The position numbers and the translations under genes are program-made. From positions 91,271,696 to 91,335,695 of the forward strand of contig OY282606.1 in assembly GCA_958298945.1 (NCBI GenBank): a DNA stretch of 64,000 nt, written 5' to 3'. Origin of the DNA: Atherix ibis. Lineage: Eukaryota; Arthropoda; Insecta; Diptera; Athericidae. The first letter of the stretch is position 1. The number at the start of each line of letters is the position of its first letter. This document shows positions 1 to 11,259 of this stretch, piece after piece. Under the pieces are notes generated by a model, which did not search any database, was not told the DNA's origin, and was given only the letters and a program-made list of their open reading frames with translations.

Positions 1-2150
1 TGGGACATAATAATTTACGGCTAAAAATCAGTTTTAACCTCCTATTTAGAAGTCGTTGTTTTTATTTTAGTGACAAGTAATTAATGTTTGTTATTGTGAA
101 ATATATTATGTAAATAAATTTATGTTTTAAGAAAAATAAATTTTATATTTGGGTGATGGGATAGGAAGTACAATATTAAGGCGTGAAATCTAGCAGTAGA
201 TAAACTTTCCGAAAGACGAGGAAGTGGCAGGTATTCTTAACTAATAATGTATATGGTTGATGTGGGGGAGTCCTGTTACCAGGTCAATATTGTCTTTGCG
301 CCTGAACATTATAAATATAATTTATCATATCAAAAAGGGATTTTAACATATTTTATTTAGACATAACCTTTGAAGAGGATATGTTTCGCAATGGGGATTT
401 GACAAAAAAAACAAAAGGGGAGGTATAAAAATTTGAAAGAGAATTTTTTCCAAAAAAAAAACAAACTACAATCAAAAAGAAAAACCAAAATACTAAGTAG
501 CTGAGGGAGAAGATGATGGTAATCGCTACCATGATAGCCTTTGTATTAATCACCGAGTCCCAATGTTGAAAGTGTTCCGGTTATGTTCGGTAATTTATGT
601 AATAAATCATTAGTGTTCCGGTTATGTTTGGCGATGATGTAATAAATCATACGCAGAAGGTTAAAAAAAAAGTTTTCTAGTAGTTCATCATATCTGTTTC
701 TTACAGATCAACAAAAAAAAATTATTAAAATTTAAATCAAAAATTCTTAAAACTGTAATTCAAGCTTATATGAGGAGTCTGTTCTCGGTAAAGTGTAAAA
801 GTGATGTGAGCACATTTTGGCTCATTCACCTTTACCTTATACTTTCTGCATCAGGATCCTAAGGAGTTGACATATTTTTTTAGATTAATGGTGGCTGTAG
901 AACTATTTTGATGCTAGGTAAGGATAGCTTATCATGAGAAGAACGTCGGAATAAGAATTGGAACCAAGCCAGCTACTCTGAGGACTCCGATGGTGGTAGA
1001 ATAAATAATAGAATATGCTTTATATTCGCATAATAAAATAGAATTTCAGAATGTGGAAAAAAAATTTAAGACTCGCTATAGGCTCCGAAGAAATCTATAC
1101 CTAGTCGAGTATATGATAACACAGCTAAATAGTAGAATAATCAGTCCTTAATCCAACTAAAGAGTTGATTTTTCAAAAATTTTTAATTAAGTGGGAAGTC
1201 GAGTCATGCGTCTATATGAGGTAGAAGGTTTTTCTTGAATTTTGAGATCATTTTTATTAACTATCATTTATAAAAATTTTAAGAATTTTCTTATTTTTAT
1301 ATTTTTTTTTGTTGATTTATTTTTATTTTTAATATTTTTTATGAATTTAGTTATTATTATTTGTGCAAATTAATTTTGTAATATTTTCAATTTTTTTTTA
1401 ATCTTATAAACATTTATGTTGTTATATATAAAGTAGATATTTTAAATGGTCTTCGTTTTATTATTTTTTTTGTACTTTTTTAAAATAATAATCCATTAAA
1501 TCGAATGAGTTATATATAATTAATGTGCTCTTTTTAGGATTTTAAAAGTCTATTCTATAAATCCTTAAAAAGCCCTCAGATTCTATTTGAAAACAAGCAC
1601 TCTCTCTCTATGCTTTATATTTATTATTGAATATTTTTGCAATATTTTTATTCGAAAGCAAAATTATTATTTTACGTGTAACTATGAAATCTATAATATT
1701 ACTCACTATAAAGATAACCTGCGGATAAAATATGAATGATAGGATTAAATGGCTGCTCACAGTTTAATACTCGTAGCTTTAATGAACTATAAATTATTTT
1801 AATTACTAAAATTTTCTTAAATGTTTATTATTTTTAATACATATATTTTTTAGGTAATTAAAACTTAAGTTAGCTGCTGATATGACGACCAAATTTGTTA
1901 GTATTCAAAATAAATGTGCTTCTTTTATTTTGCTTCTGATATTGTATTCAGCATATACTATACACTGCACTCATTTTTACCTAAAATTTTAAATCTCTAC
2001 TAAAATGTTTATTCACTAACACTTGTAATCTGCAAAAATTGGTTATTTCCATTTCAAATAAAAACTTTTTTTTTATAAAAAAGAAAGTAAAATATATTTT
2101 TTTTTTGTAAATTTGAAGAAAATTTAATAAGTTTTATTTGTGAACTATTT
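1..2150. other. AT-rich intergenic DNA, no gene seen
   Basis: No ORF or conserved protein motif could be supported. The only clear structure is a two-copy tandem repeat at 571-650. Stretches around 780-1000 are less AT-rich but gave no recognisable translation on either strand. Confidence 0.5.
571..650. repeat. Two-copy tandem repeat, about 40 bp unit
   Basis: A unit starting agtgttccggttatgt and ending aataaatcat occurs at 571-611 and again at 612-650, with a few substitutions. No coding or TE signature was seen around it. Confidence 0.8.
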
Positions 2151-2228
2151 ACAATCATTTTTATTAAACAAAAAAAAAATAATGCACACATAGTAATATA
2201 ATCACAGGAAAATTGTTTGGTTCACAGT

Positions 2229-2640
2229 TTACCAGTGATGATGGTGATCGTGGAAATCATAAATCAATGGTGAAGCATAGGCTGGATAAGCCTTTAGGAT
2301 TGGAGTGTGGTAGGTCTTGATACCGTGAGCTAGTACTGGAGTAACGACATGAGCCTTGCTATGAACGACTGTGGAGCTTTGATGAGATACTGCAGATGGT
2401 ACACTTTCAACAATGGCACCAACTTTTGTTATGATGGGCTCATGCACGTTTATATATTCCTGATGGAGATATGGTGCAGGCGCCAAATGGATGCCTCCAT
2501 AGTGACCAAGATATCCTGGACGAGCAGTCGCAATTACAAGAAGAGTAGACAATATCACCTGTTGAATACAAGTTCAAAATTGAATGATGTAATTTTCCAT
2601 TTTTTTAGCTTAACTTAAACTAACTTACCAGCTTATACAT
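2229..2640 (-). CDS. Retinin-like (CPLCA-type) cuticle protein, 113 aa, two exons
   Basis: Exon 1 is 2629-2640 (codons for MYKL, then GTAAGT) and exon 2 is 2229-2558, with a 70-bp phase-0 intron ending ...CAACAG. The spliced protein begins MYKLVILSTLLVIATARPGY, a good secretory signal peptide. The mature part is rich in His, Tyr, Ala and Pro and carries VPSAVSHQSS at residues 57-66, the motif typical of retinin-like cuticular proteins. It ends in a His-rich tail (DHHHHW). The likely role is a secreted structural protein of cuticle or corneal lens. An AATAAA at 2160-2165 follows the TAA stop. The long second-exon ORF alone begins at a GTG and lacks its start; the 12-nt exon supplies the ATG in a CAAAAATG context. 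Family membership rests on motif, gene structure and neighbours; the exact orthologue was not assigned. Confidence 0.88.
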
Positions 2641-2713
2641 TTTTGTAAAAAATTCGATGTAATTCCTATGTTTTGTGGGTCTATGATGAATGAGAGTGAA
2701 CCTCTGAAGCTAG

Positions 2714-2747
2714 ACTGATCTACACCTAGTTTGGTGAACCTTTTATA
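2714..2747 (-). promoter_or_regulatory. Core promoter of the 2.2-kb cuticle gene
   Basis: TATAAAAGG lies at 2739-2747 on the minus strand, and the arthropod initiator TCAGT at 2714-2718. The inferred start at 2716 is 31 bp from the TATA start and 76 nt upstream of the ATG. Confidence 0.75.
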
Positions 2748-2759
2748 TGAAAATTGCAG

Positions 2760-4777
2760 TTGTAAAATAATGTATTTTTGGTGGTTGCGCCACTAATAAT
2801 TATTATACCCCCAATGTATGTACTCGTTAGTACGACTAGTAGATGGACTAACTGATACACAAACAAATATATTTTGCCATGTAACAACTTGCAGATACAA
2901 GTGGCCATGAGATTCAGTTTCTTCTATATTACAACTCTTTATTAGCCATTTCCATTTCTTCGGGGAAGAACCAACAATTCCACCGCAGCCTGCAAGCTTT
3001 TTCTTTGATTTGATTTTCCGCCAAGAAAGCACAGAACCTACAACTTACCGCTCTATTGTTAGGAAATCAGTAACATTTCATCGTACTATGCCTCAAAGTA
3101 CAATATTAGCATAATTTACGTTTGTTTGTCATGCACTGCATTTATGGTCTAATATTGGCTACTGTAATCGACTCCAATATGTCTAAGAATTCCCACATAA
3201 ATTAGTTGGACAGAACTTTTTTTATTCATTTTTACAACAATAAAAAATAATCTGTAAAAAAAAATTATTACCATCATTATTACATGCCGACTTTAAGTTT
3301 CAATTCTGCCTATTGTAGTTAACTTGATTGTAACTTATTGAATTCAGTGCTCTCTGATGTGGTTGTTATACTCGTACTACCAGACATTCCACAAACCAAA
3401 TAAGTTTATTATTTTGCAAAATGCCATCATTATTATGTCATTAAGTAATAAACTAAAAAATATAATTATACTATCGCATAGTTATTGCAGAATATTACAA
3501 GATTATAAATTATTCAGTCTATGATCGAGTTTAATAATCTAATCGTATAAAAATACAAAAATATGGAAAAAAATTTTCTGAACGATGAAATCATCGTGAG
3601 ATCTCTCATTCCTACAAAACTATTCAGCGAATCAGTTTTACATAATTTGCATAAAATTTTTGAGTAATTTCAATTATGTAAAAGTGAATGGCATTATCTC
3701 GTGTAGAGGTCAAGGTAGAAAATCAACGTGGTCAAATACACCTGATTTCTTAAATGATAGACTAAAGACAATAGCTATGGAAATAGCTTAATTTAAATAT
3801 AAAAAATAAAATATTTCCTTTTTTTCTTTGGTTTTATTATTTGTTTGGAAGTTGAAAAAATACGTAAATTTTTTTAAAACTATTTTCTAAATTCAGGAAG
3901 ATAATTTTTTTGTTGCAAATTCATAGTATTTTGGTTTTTGAATATAAATGTATGAAATGAATTTTTTAACAATTTTAACGAAAAGTTTGATTCAGTTATT
4001 TACACATATGAATTTCCGACAGATAATGTTCCATTTCAAATTCAATGGGAACTCTTTCTATTTTAATTGATTTTTTTTATATGCTTTGAAAATGGATAGT
4101 AGGTCATTGAAGTATTTTTCTTTAATAAATAAGAATTTTATAGAATACTTTATTATCTATATTATATTTATAATATTTATGATCCTGTAAATATTTACGA
4201 TCCTGATGACTTTTATATTCAATAAAATAACAAAATCGATGAATTTTGATGGCCAGATGCCAGAAAATCATGGTTTTTATTGTTTTTCGCCTCTTTATTT
4301 TTTTAGTTTAAAATATAAATTACTAAAAGTATTTTTTTTATGATGAGTGTCTAATTGTATATTATATGTAGTTAAATGATTAATCAAATAGTTACTAATT
4401 AAATTTCTTAATTTTATTGAAGGTGTGTCAATCTACAAATATCATAGGTTGCTATCTCGATTTATGTTACAAGTCAAAGTTATTTAGTTTATTTTTATAT
4501 AATATATATAAGAAATGTTTTGAAACGTTTAATTGGTATTTACTATTTAGTTTCTAATATTCCAAAGGACAATAGAAATAAAATTACCAGGGGGCAAATG
4601 CTCGTCCTTGTGAGTTCATTCATAGAAATTTTCGAACAAGTTGCTTAAAATAATAGAACACAAAAATATTTCCTTGTAATTTAATACCATTAAAATTTGT
4701 TTGATTTTATTCTTTTGTTGGAAAATTTTAAATAAAATCTTACTCGGCTTATATTTTGGTATTATTATATTGTAATA
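2760..4777. other. AT-rich intergenic DNA, nothing recognised
   Basis: Short ORFs on both strands look like chance open frames. A TACGAGTA-type octamer lies at 3369-3376. No transposon ends or RNA gene were seen. Confidence 0.45.
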
Positions 4778-5700
4778 TTGGGTTGTCCGTGAAGTAATTT
4801 CGTTTAAAAAAAAATGAAAAACGATTTTCTTATACTGAATTCAATTAACTGAATTCATTCAATTAAATATTGTCCAGTCTGATCCAATACTCTTTGCCAT
4901 CTTTCTGGCAGTAACATGATTCCACGCTCATAAAATTTTTGTTCTTTGCTGGCAAAAAACTGATCCAAGTGATTTTTGACCTCCTCATTTGCATTAAAGG
5001 TTTTACCGTCTCAAAAATTTTGTAGAGACCGGAACAAATGACAATCGGAAGGTATATATATGGCAGTATATCCCAACCAAGCTCTAAAAGCTTTTGCCGA
5101 GTGGTCAGACTTATTATTATCCTCTTCGAACACTATACCTTTCCTATTGACCAATTCTGGCCTTTTTTCTTTAAGTGAATCATTCAATTTGGCTTATTGA
5201 TGACAGTACATTTCAGAATTGATCGTTTTGTTGCTCGGTAGAAGCTCAAAATAAACGATTCCTTTGAAATCCCACCAAACAGATAGCATGACCATTTTTT
5301 GATGAATATTAGCTTCCGAAGTGCTTTGAGTCGGTTCATCTTTTCTACTCCAGGATCTTTTGCGCTTAACATTGTTGTAGATAACCCATTTCTCGTCCCC
5401 AGTGTTGATAGGCTTCAAAAATAGATCATTTTCTTGGCGTTTGAGAAGCAAATCACAAACGTCAATGCGACGGCACAAATTTTTTTCCGTATGAAGGTGA
5501 TGAATCCATATGTCGAGCTTTGAGATTAAACCTAGCCTTTTCAAATGATCATGAACGGTCGAATTCGATAAATTTAAACAAAGTTTTTGTATTGTGTAGT
5601 TTGTAGCATCACATATCGTTTAATCTGAAATTTTTTGTTCAGGATAAAAAAAAGTCAGTTACCATTGATGGAAATGGTCTCTAATAATTTCTATTTTGAA
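4778..5700 (-). mobile_element. Degenerate mariner element
   Basis: The left end reads TTGGGTTGTCCGTGAAGTAA directly after a TA at 4776-4777, a typical mariner terminus. A minus-strand transposase remnant follows. The right end is not clear; only a weak inverted match (gaaataattacttgcc) is seen near 5697, so the right boundary is approximate. Confidence 0.7.
4855..5640 (-). pseudogene. Mariner transposase, inactivated
   Basis: Minus-strand translation gives a mariner DDE domain: TGDEKWVIYNNVKRKRSW holds the first catalytic Asp, followed by MLSVWWDFKGIVYFELLP. After a stop near 5194 it continues with GIVFEEDNN (second Asp region, substituted and partly scrambled) and a C-terminus FFASKEQKFYERGIM...LPERWQ ending at TGA 4855-4857. 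The helix-turn-helix part upstream of about 5545 is frameshifted. It belongs to the TTGGGTTGTCC-ended mariners; the subfamily was not assigned. It is non-functional because of nonsense codons, frameshifts and loss of the HDNA block. Confidence 0.8.
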
Positions 5701-5789
5701 ATAATTACTTGCCAATTACAAATTTAGGTCAAAATAGCCACCAGACAGTCCTTTTGGTCGAATACATAGACTTTTAAATAATCACTAGT

Positions 5790-5935
5790 AAGTTTTAAGA
5801 TTTTATTATTGTCTTTTTTTTTTATTGGCGAGCAAGAAATTAGCTTCAACACTGAAGACAATTTTATTCGAAAAATCAGCCTACAAATACTGTTGTTTTA
5901 GCGTATTAACTGATAAATCCATAGTATGAAATGGT
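5790..5935 (-). pseudogene. Short DDE transposase fragment
   Basis: Minus-strand reading gives VNTLKQQYL, a stop, then ADFSNKIVFSVEANFLLA. This resembles the block around the first catalytic Asp (KIIFSDEAHFWL) of the DDE_3-type insect transposases found elsewhere in this window. The Asp is replaced by Val. It is too short to be sure. Confidence 0.4.
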
Positions 5936-5939
5936 AAAC

Positions 5940-6950
5940 ATTATTCTAAATAATTTTTTCTTAAATAATATATTTAATTAACATCTATTTAATGACAACG
6001 CTTTAAATTTTGAATAATCTGATATAGTAAGGACACTATTGATAATTTATAACATAATTTCTGATATTTTTAAATGACTGCATTTGTATGCTTTTTCAAA
6101 TCAAAAGCTTTCAAAAAGAAAAATAAATGTCTGCCCATTTCGAATTGTCCGTTTTGTTTTTCAAAAAAAAAACAACATAATAATCATTAATTATCTGTGT
6201 ACAAATATTTGTTATAATAATATAACAAATATTTATGTATAGATAATGAATTTTTGAATAATAATTAGGATCTACAAAACACCCTTTATGGGCCCTCATT
6301 ATTATTCGAAAATATAAACTACAGACAAGATAATTTTCAAATGTATTTCTTAAATTCTGGATATACATGGATGGTTAAGGTTGAATCCGGAGTGAGGTTT
6401 ATTTATATTTTTTGGTTAATTTAAGTTCAATATACTTAATACCGGCCCAGCAAGTCAATCACATCAGGTAAAATATCATTATTTTACAGAGGACACTTTA
6501 GATCTACTATAAATTTATATTTGCTAGAAGATCTAAATTGGATACGTGGTTTTTAATTTCATAATGACGATAATGATGGTGGTAATAATTTTTATTATTT
6601 ATCATAGAACACAAGTATTTCTAATTTTGTTTATACAAAATATTCTTTTTAGTTTTCGAAAGAGATAAAAATTTATTAAACAAACTTTAAATTCAAATAA
6701 ACTTTTTAGAATTATGAAAATTTCCTATTTTATTAATACATTGCTAAGATTAAAAAATATCTTGAAAATATTTTTGAAAAAAAAACAGGATAAGCTAAAA
6801 TAATCATTGAAACGCTTGCTAGTTCATAATAACTTTATGTCATATATTATGCAAAAAAAAATACAATTAACAAATAATAAAAAAAAAATTAAAAAAACTG
6901 AAAAAAATACATTTTTATTATATTAACTGCAATGATTTTATTTAAATTAT
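5940..6950. other. AT-rich spacer with a perfect palindrome
   Basis: No gene was seen. A perfect 14-bp stem / 4-nt loop palindrome lies at 6203-6234. Long A and T runs occur at 6700-6960, just beyond the 3' end of the next gene. Confidence 0.5.
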
Positions 6951-7009
6951 TTCATAAATATTGAAATTATGTAGAATTTTTTGTAAAATTTTCTGGACTG
7001 CATAAATTT

Positions 7010-7438
7010 TTACCAACCGGATTTGCTAATTATATTACCAGATAGAAGCGAATCATCATAGAGTGTCGAATAAGATCTGCTGATAATGGGAGAACTTACA
7101 ACTGCTGGATAGGAAGTTCTTAAAAGGTGTCCACTACTGTAAGTGAGCGGGGCATGGATCACAGCACTCCTGTAGTAAGTTGGTTCGTGCAACAAGGATG
7201 ATCTGAGTACGGTCGATGGATAAGCGTGCGAATATGTTGTAAGAGGAGTGTATGTACGAACTATTGGCGCAATGGGAGCAACATCATCTATCCCATGCAG
7301 ATTACCAGGCCTAGCAGCAGCAACAGCACACAAAGCAGCAATTATCAACTAAAAAATGTATAAAACGTAAAAAAAAATATCCTGATTTGAGAACACTAAT
7401 TATTATAAATCGTTCTAAGAACTTACAAATTTGAACAT
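7010..7438 (-). CDS. Low-complexity secreted cuticle-type protein, 116 aa, two exons
   Basis: Exon 1 is 7427-7438 (ATGTTCAAATTT, MFKF, followed by GTAAGT). Exon 2 is 7010-7348, after an intron of 78 bp ending TTTTTTAG. The product starts MFKFLIIAALCAVAAARPGN, a clear signal peptide, and the mature chain is rich in Ser, Tyr, Pro and Ala with repeated Tyr-containing blocks (YTPLTTYSHAYP, EPTYYRSAVIHAPLTY) and ends SGW. It lacks the VPxAVSHQS motif of its neighbours, so it is grouped with them mainly by signal peptide, size, exon plan and position. An AATAAA lies at 6937-6942. Role inferred: secreted structural component of cuticle. The start is fixed by the tiny first exon, since the long ORF by itself begins at TTG. 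Confidence 0.85.
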
Positions 7439-7526
7439 TTTGAAATAGTGTTTTTTTTTGTTGTTTTTATTTAAATTTTAACAAATATTACTCGACTTGT
7501 ACTTCGCTTTTGATAAGCTTTAACAA

Positions 7527-7563
7527 ACTGATACCTCCGATCAAATTTGAAACGCCTTTTATA
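7527..7563 (-). promoter_or_regulatory. Core promoter of the 7.0-kb cuticle gene
   Basis: On the minus strand TATAAAAGGCG starts at 7563 and TCAGT lies at 7527-7531. The inferred start at 7529 is 34 bp from the TATA start and 91 nt before the ATG. Confidence 0.75.
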
Positions 7564-7569
7564 TTATCG

Positions 7570-9520
7570 AAAATTGAACAATTTTCTATGTAATATTTGT
7601 AAAAAAAAAATTTATTATCATATTTGTATATTATATATGGTAAGCGTCATCTACTTATATATATACATGTTAAATGCGAATAGCGATAAAATATTTACTA
7701 AACTTTTTAATATATATTTAGTGGCTATATTCTTGGTTAGTATTGAAATTTAGGAAAATTTATAAAAAAACTTATATACATATTTTTAACATATTTATTA
7801 GTTGGTAGCCTTGTAGAAATAGATCTTTTAATGCTTGCTTTATTTGAAAGTGTCTTTTTCTTATAGAATATAGTATCATTAAAAGAGTTTGTACTAATTT
7901 AATATGATATGGCGGCCTCCAGAATGTGGATGGTGCCGGTTTTAAATAATCGCCTATTAAGCATGTAAATCTTGATAAGTTGGCTCATTCCGGATTAATA
8001 TCATCACAAAATATATTAAATGCAATATTTAGATCAAGTTGTAGAGGTAGAAAAAAAGAACAAACAAATCCCAAAATTTACATATCTATCAATAGGTCTA
8101 TCACACATAAAATAAAAATGATTATAGTTTTTTTTTATAGAATTGGAATTTAGTGTGAACTTTTTTTTTATTCACTTATCAAATTTATCAACTATTCTAT
8201 ACATTTTTTCAGTTGAATCCAAAAAAATATCAAAATAAAAACAAGATAGATTATTGATTGGAAAAATATTAATGATACGAATATGAAAAAGTATCTAAAA
8301 TAAATCGTATTAATTTTGGAAAAAAAAAAGTTATATTTTGTATTGATTTTTGAAAACTAATTCCGGCTTACCTTGTCTTCACATATAAATATTACATTCT
8401 TATATATAATCGTGTATAATTTATTCACATTTAATTAAATATATTTTAACTACAATATAAAGGATAAAATTTTGTATAAAGGTAAATATTAACATAACAA
8501 ATGCATCCGACAAAAGAATAAAATTATAAACGTGCAAAATTTGACATTTTAGAATTTTGTTTAAATTTTTTTTTCTTGAAACCATTTTAGCTATATTTTA
8601 TTAAAAAAAATTAGTTTTTCATTATAAAATATTGTTGTTAATTAACCACAATTTAATGATTGGACTGTTCTATATTCAATGAAGATTAAGCTAAATCTTA
8701 GTTGTTAAACTAAATTGCAAAGGTTCAACGGCCATTCAGATTTTTATTTATCTACGAGTATCTTGCAATTAAAGCATGGTTCAGTGAAAAGGAAGCATTA
8801 ACTTTCAATGTGAGCTATTTTTATTTTCTCCGATTAACTTTTAAATACCAATAATATCATAGCATATATATTTTTCTACGAGTATTTTCTTTCATTTAAA
8901 TAAGCGATTAAAGCTTTAAAATTGAAAATTGCTAAACGTTTCATTTTGTTTTTAGTATTTATCAAAAAATATTTTTTTATGATGTATTGTTTGGATATTT
9001 TTGGATAAATTCGATATTTGTTATCCTATTACAATTTGATATTTTATTTGTTAGTATAGTGCCATATACTTTTTAGCGGAATTTTAAATTTTTTAAGGAA
9101 ATATGGAATGCACATTTTATAATACTTTCATGTATGGAGTAAATTTTTGCCTCCATATATGAAAGTATCTTAAATAAAGTATGGTATAAAAATTTTTTTT
9201 TTGATATTTTAAATTACAAGTTTGTATAGATTTCTGCCAATTTAGTATTTCTGTTTAAGTTTTCTTTATGAAAGTATAAACTTTAGATTTCATTAACAAT
9301 CAGTATAAACTTTAGATTTCATTAACAAAAAAGGTTTTAGATTCAAATTTATATGTTAATAAAATTTTGAGAATTAATCATTATATCTAAACATAAATTA
9401 CGGTCTTTAAATTTTAAATATTGTAATATTTTTAAAAATTAATATTTGAGTTTTTTTTGCAATTTAAAATTTGATTTATTTTCATTATTTTATATAATTT
9501 AAAAAGGAATAATTATATTC
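7570..9520. other. AT-rich intergenic DNA with small repeats
   Basis: No gene was recognised. It contains a near-perfect hairpin at 9122-9168, a direct duplication of agtataaactttagatttcattaaca at about 9273-9330, and TACGAGTA octamers at 8753-8760 and 8877-8884. Confidence 0.5.
9122..9168. repeat. Hairpin with 18-bp arms
   Basis: Arms 9122-9139 and 9151-9168 (ctccatatatgaaagtat) are inverted copies with one mismatch, separated by 11 nt. It could be a MITE remnant or cruciform-forming site. Confidence 0.8.
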
Positions 9521-9529
9521 ACCACATGA

Positions 9530-10265
9530 GAAGGAGCTGTGGACAATCAAAACGGCGATTGAGATTGCGATCAATATTTCCAGACAAGAGTGTACCATAA
9601 TTTTTACCGATAGTGTACCTACCCTCAAAGCCAATCGTGACCCATCGAGTAACTCAATTCGACATAGCTGAGTTAGAGCTATAGGAATATTGAGTTGAGT
9701 TGGGTGCCAGGATATGTGGGGATTTTGGGCAATAAAATTGTTGAAAAGTTGGCTGGAGAAACTCTCCGTCGAGAAGTGCTAACAGTTATTCCTAATCTGC
9801 CTCACTTACTAACAGAATGTCAACTAGGACCATCAGCAGCCATCCGCAGACACGGTCAATTGCGGCCCATTTTTGTCAACTCATTGGGTAATCACCAATA
9901 AACCAGTCTATTCAACATCCATACTGAAATTCTGGGCATGTCAATTCACCATCGTCCACATACTATATGAATCCCACCTAACCAAGATTTCACAGTGAGC
10001 TGGATTCCTCTCATTGTACAGCTCCTGGATCCAACAACTCCAATACCTAATTATCCGTTCAACATTCTACAACTTACTAATCTGCTCCACAAAATCTATC
10101 AAATTTCCCACTATTCTATCCTAGCCTACTAACCACAGATCATTCTCGTTTGGATAGCTTCTCGCACGAACTATGAAGTTGCCAGATGGCGTCATGATCG
10201 TGGCGCTAAAAAATGGCCCACAGCACATTTATTATGGACCTTATATACAAACAAACAAACAAAAA
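9530..10265 (+). mobile_element. 3' end of a non-LTR retrotransposon with RNase H domain
   Basis: Plus-strand translation gives ELWTIKTAIEIAINISRQ then FTDSV, where the Asp matches an RNase H active-site motif. After a stop and frameshift comes SWVPGYVGILGNKIVEKLAG, the C-terminal RNase H block (usual form WVPGHVGIPGNE). A non-coding tail follows and ends in an acaaacaaacaaacaaaa simple repeat at about 10248-10265, as in many LINE 3' termini. Only the 3' part is present, which is the usual result of 5' truncation. The clade is probably one of the RNase H-carrying R1/LOA/I-type groups. It is not functional. Confidence 0.8.
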
Positions 10266-10416
10266 TTCTATTCCGTACAAGATGATTTATTTATTTCGTT
10301 TACTTTTATTTTATAAAGTTTTTTTCATAATAAAAACGTAAATTTTCTTTTATTTTATTAACGATAATAAAATGCAGAAGAAAATCTGTTCATACAGAGC
10401 AATGTGATGAATTCCC

Positions 10417-11166
10417 TTAGTAGTGATGGTAAAGTCCATGAGCTCCCAAATGTGAGTGGCCGCGTACAATGCTTTGGTGAGAGACAGCAACCGGAACAAT
10501 TTCCTTGAGGTGATGAGCAACGTGACTGTTGTGGGCTGGGGCGTGGTGCGCAAGCACAATGGGTTCATGTTGAACCAGTTTGACCTCATGTTGACCGATG
10601 TGCAGTGGTTCATGGTGTCCAAGTCTGCTTGAGACATGATGGAGGGGTGCGTGGTGGTATCCACTGTGTAGAGGCTCATGATGCACTAACTTAAGGCTAG
10701 TGCGGTGAGCTAAAGGTGCATGGTAGCTGGAATGCAAGGGTGCGTATGCGACGTGCCTCAGAGGGGCATGGTGTTGTGAGTGCAAAGATCCATGGTGGCT
10801 TACCAACACCGGTTCATGATGATGGTTTGCATACAATGGAGCATGTTGCACTCTAAGAAGTGGTTCATGATGAACAAGTGGTTCATGATGAACAAGTGGT
10901 GCATGATGAACAAGTGGTGCATGATGAACAACCCTTACTGTTGGGGCTAACAGATTATGATGGCCCACTGACCTCAACGAACCATAATGTCCATGATCTG
11001 CAGCATACACCAAAGGATAATGCGAGGAAGCTACACCAGCATGTGCAACAACTGCAAAAAGACCAATGAGGGCAAGCTGTAAAAGTAAAAATAATATTTA
11101 TTTTTATGAAAATGATATAAATAAAATCCGTTTTGGTTAATTTTAATTACTTACCAATTTAATCAT
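10417..11166 (-). CDS. Histidine-rich retinin-like cuticle protein, 223 aa, two exons
   Basis: Exon 1 is 11155-11166 (ATGATTAAATTG, MIKL, then GTAAGT). The 78-bp intron ends TTTTACAG and exon 2 is 10417-11076. The precursor starts MIKLLALIGLFAVVAHAG, a signal peptide. The mature chain is extremely His-rich and built from degenerate HHxPL / xHEPL blocks. Four near-identical 6-residue units VHH(A/E)PL occupy residues 54-77 (DNA 10858-10929). The C-terminal VPVAVSHQS at 198-206 matches the retinin-like motif of the 2.2-kb gene. Role inferred: secreted cuticle structural protein, with metal binding or pH-dependent cross-linking by His possible but unproven. It is about twice the length of its two neighbours because of repeat expansion. 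Two AATAAA signals lie at 10349-10359. Confidence 0.87.
10858..10929 (-). repeat. Four-unit 18-bp tandem repeat inside the His-rich gene
   Basis: The unit (ggttcatgatgaacaagt on the plus strand) repeats four times in frame and encodes VHHEPL/VHHAPL. The near-identity of the units suggests recent slippage or unequal exchange. Confidence 0.9.
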
Positions 11167-11213
11167 TCTTTTGAATTGATTAGGTAAATTTCTTCTATGA
11201 TAGCTGAAAGTTG

Positions 11214-11249
11214 ACTGATACCATCTGAAGATAAGCTGCAGTTTTTATA
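11214..11249 (-). promoter_or_regulatory. Core promoter of the His-rich cuticle gene
   Basis: On the minus strand TATAAAAA starts at 11249 and GGTATCAGTC holds the initiator TCAGT at 11214-11218. The inferred start at 11216 is 33 bp from the TATA start and 50 nt before the ATG. Confidence 0.75.
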
Positions 11250-11259
11250 CTAAAAAAAA

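Noticed and set aside
2349..2618. Plus-strand 89-codon ORF
   Set aside because: It is antisense to the 2.2-kb cuticle gene, whose splice sites, promoter and family motif are all on the minus strand.
10860..11069. Plus-strand ORF with a VHDEQV repeat
   Set aside because: It is the antisense shadow of the four VHHxPL units in the minus-strand His-rich cuticle gene.
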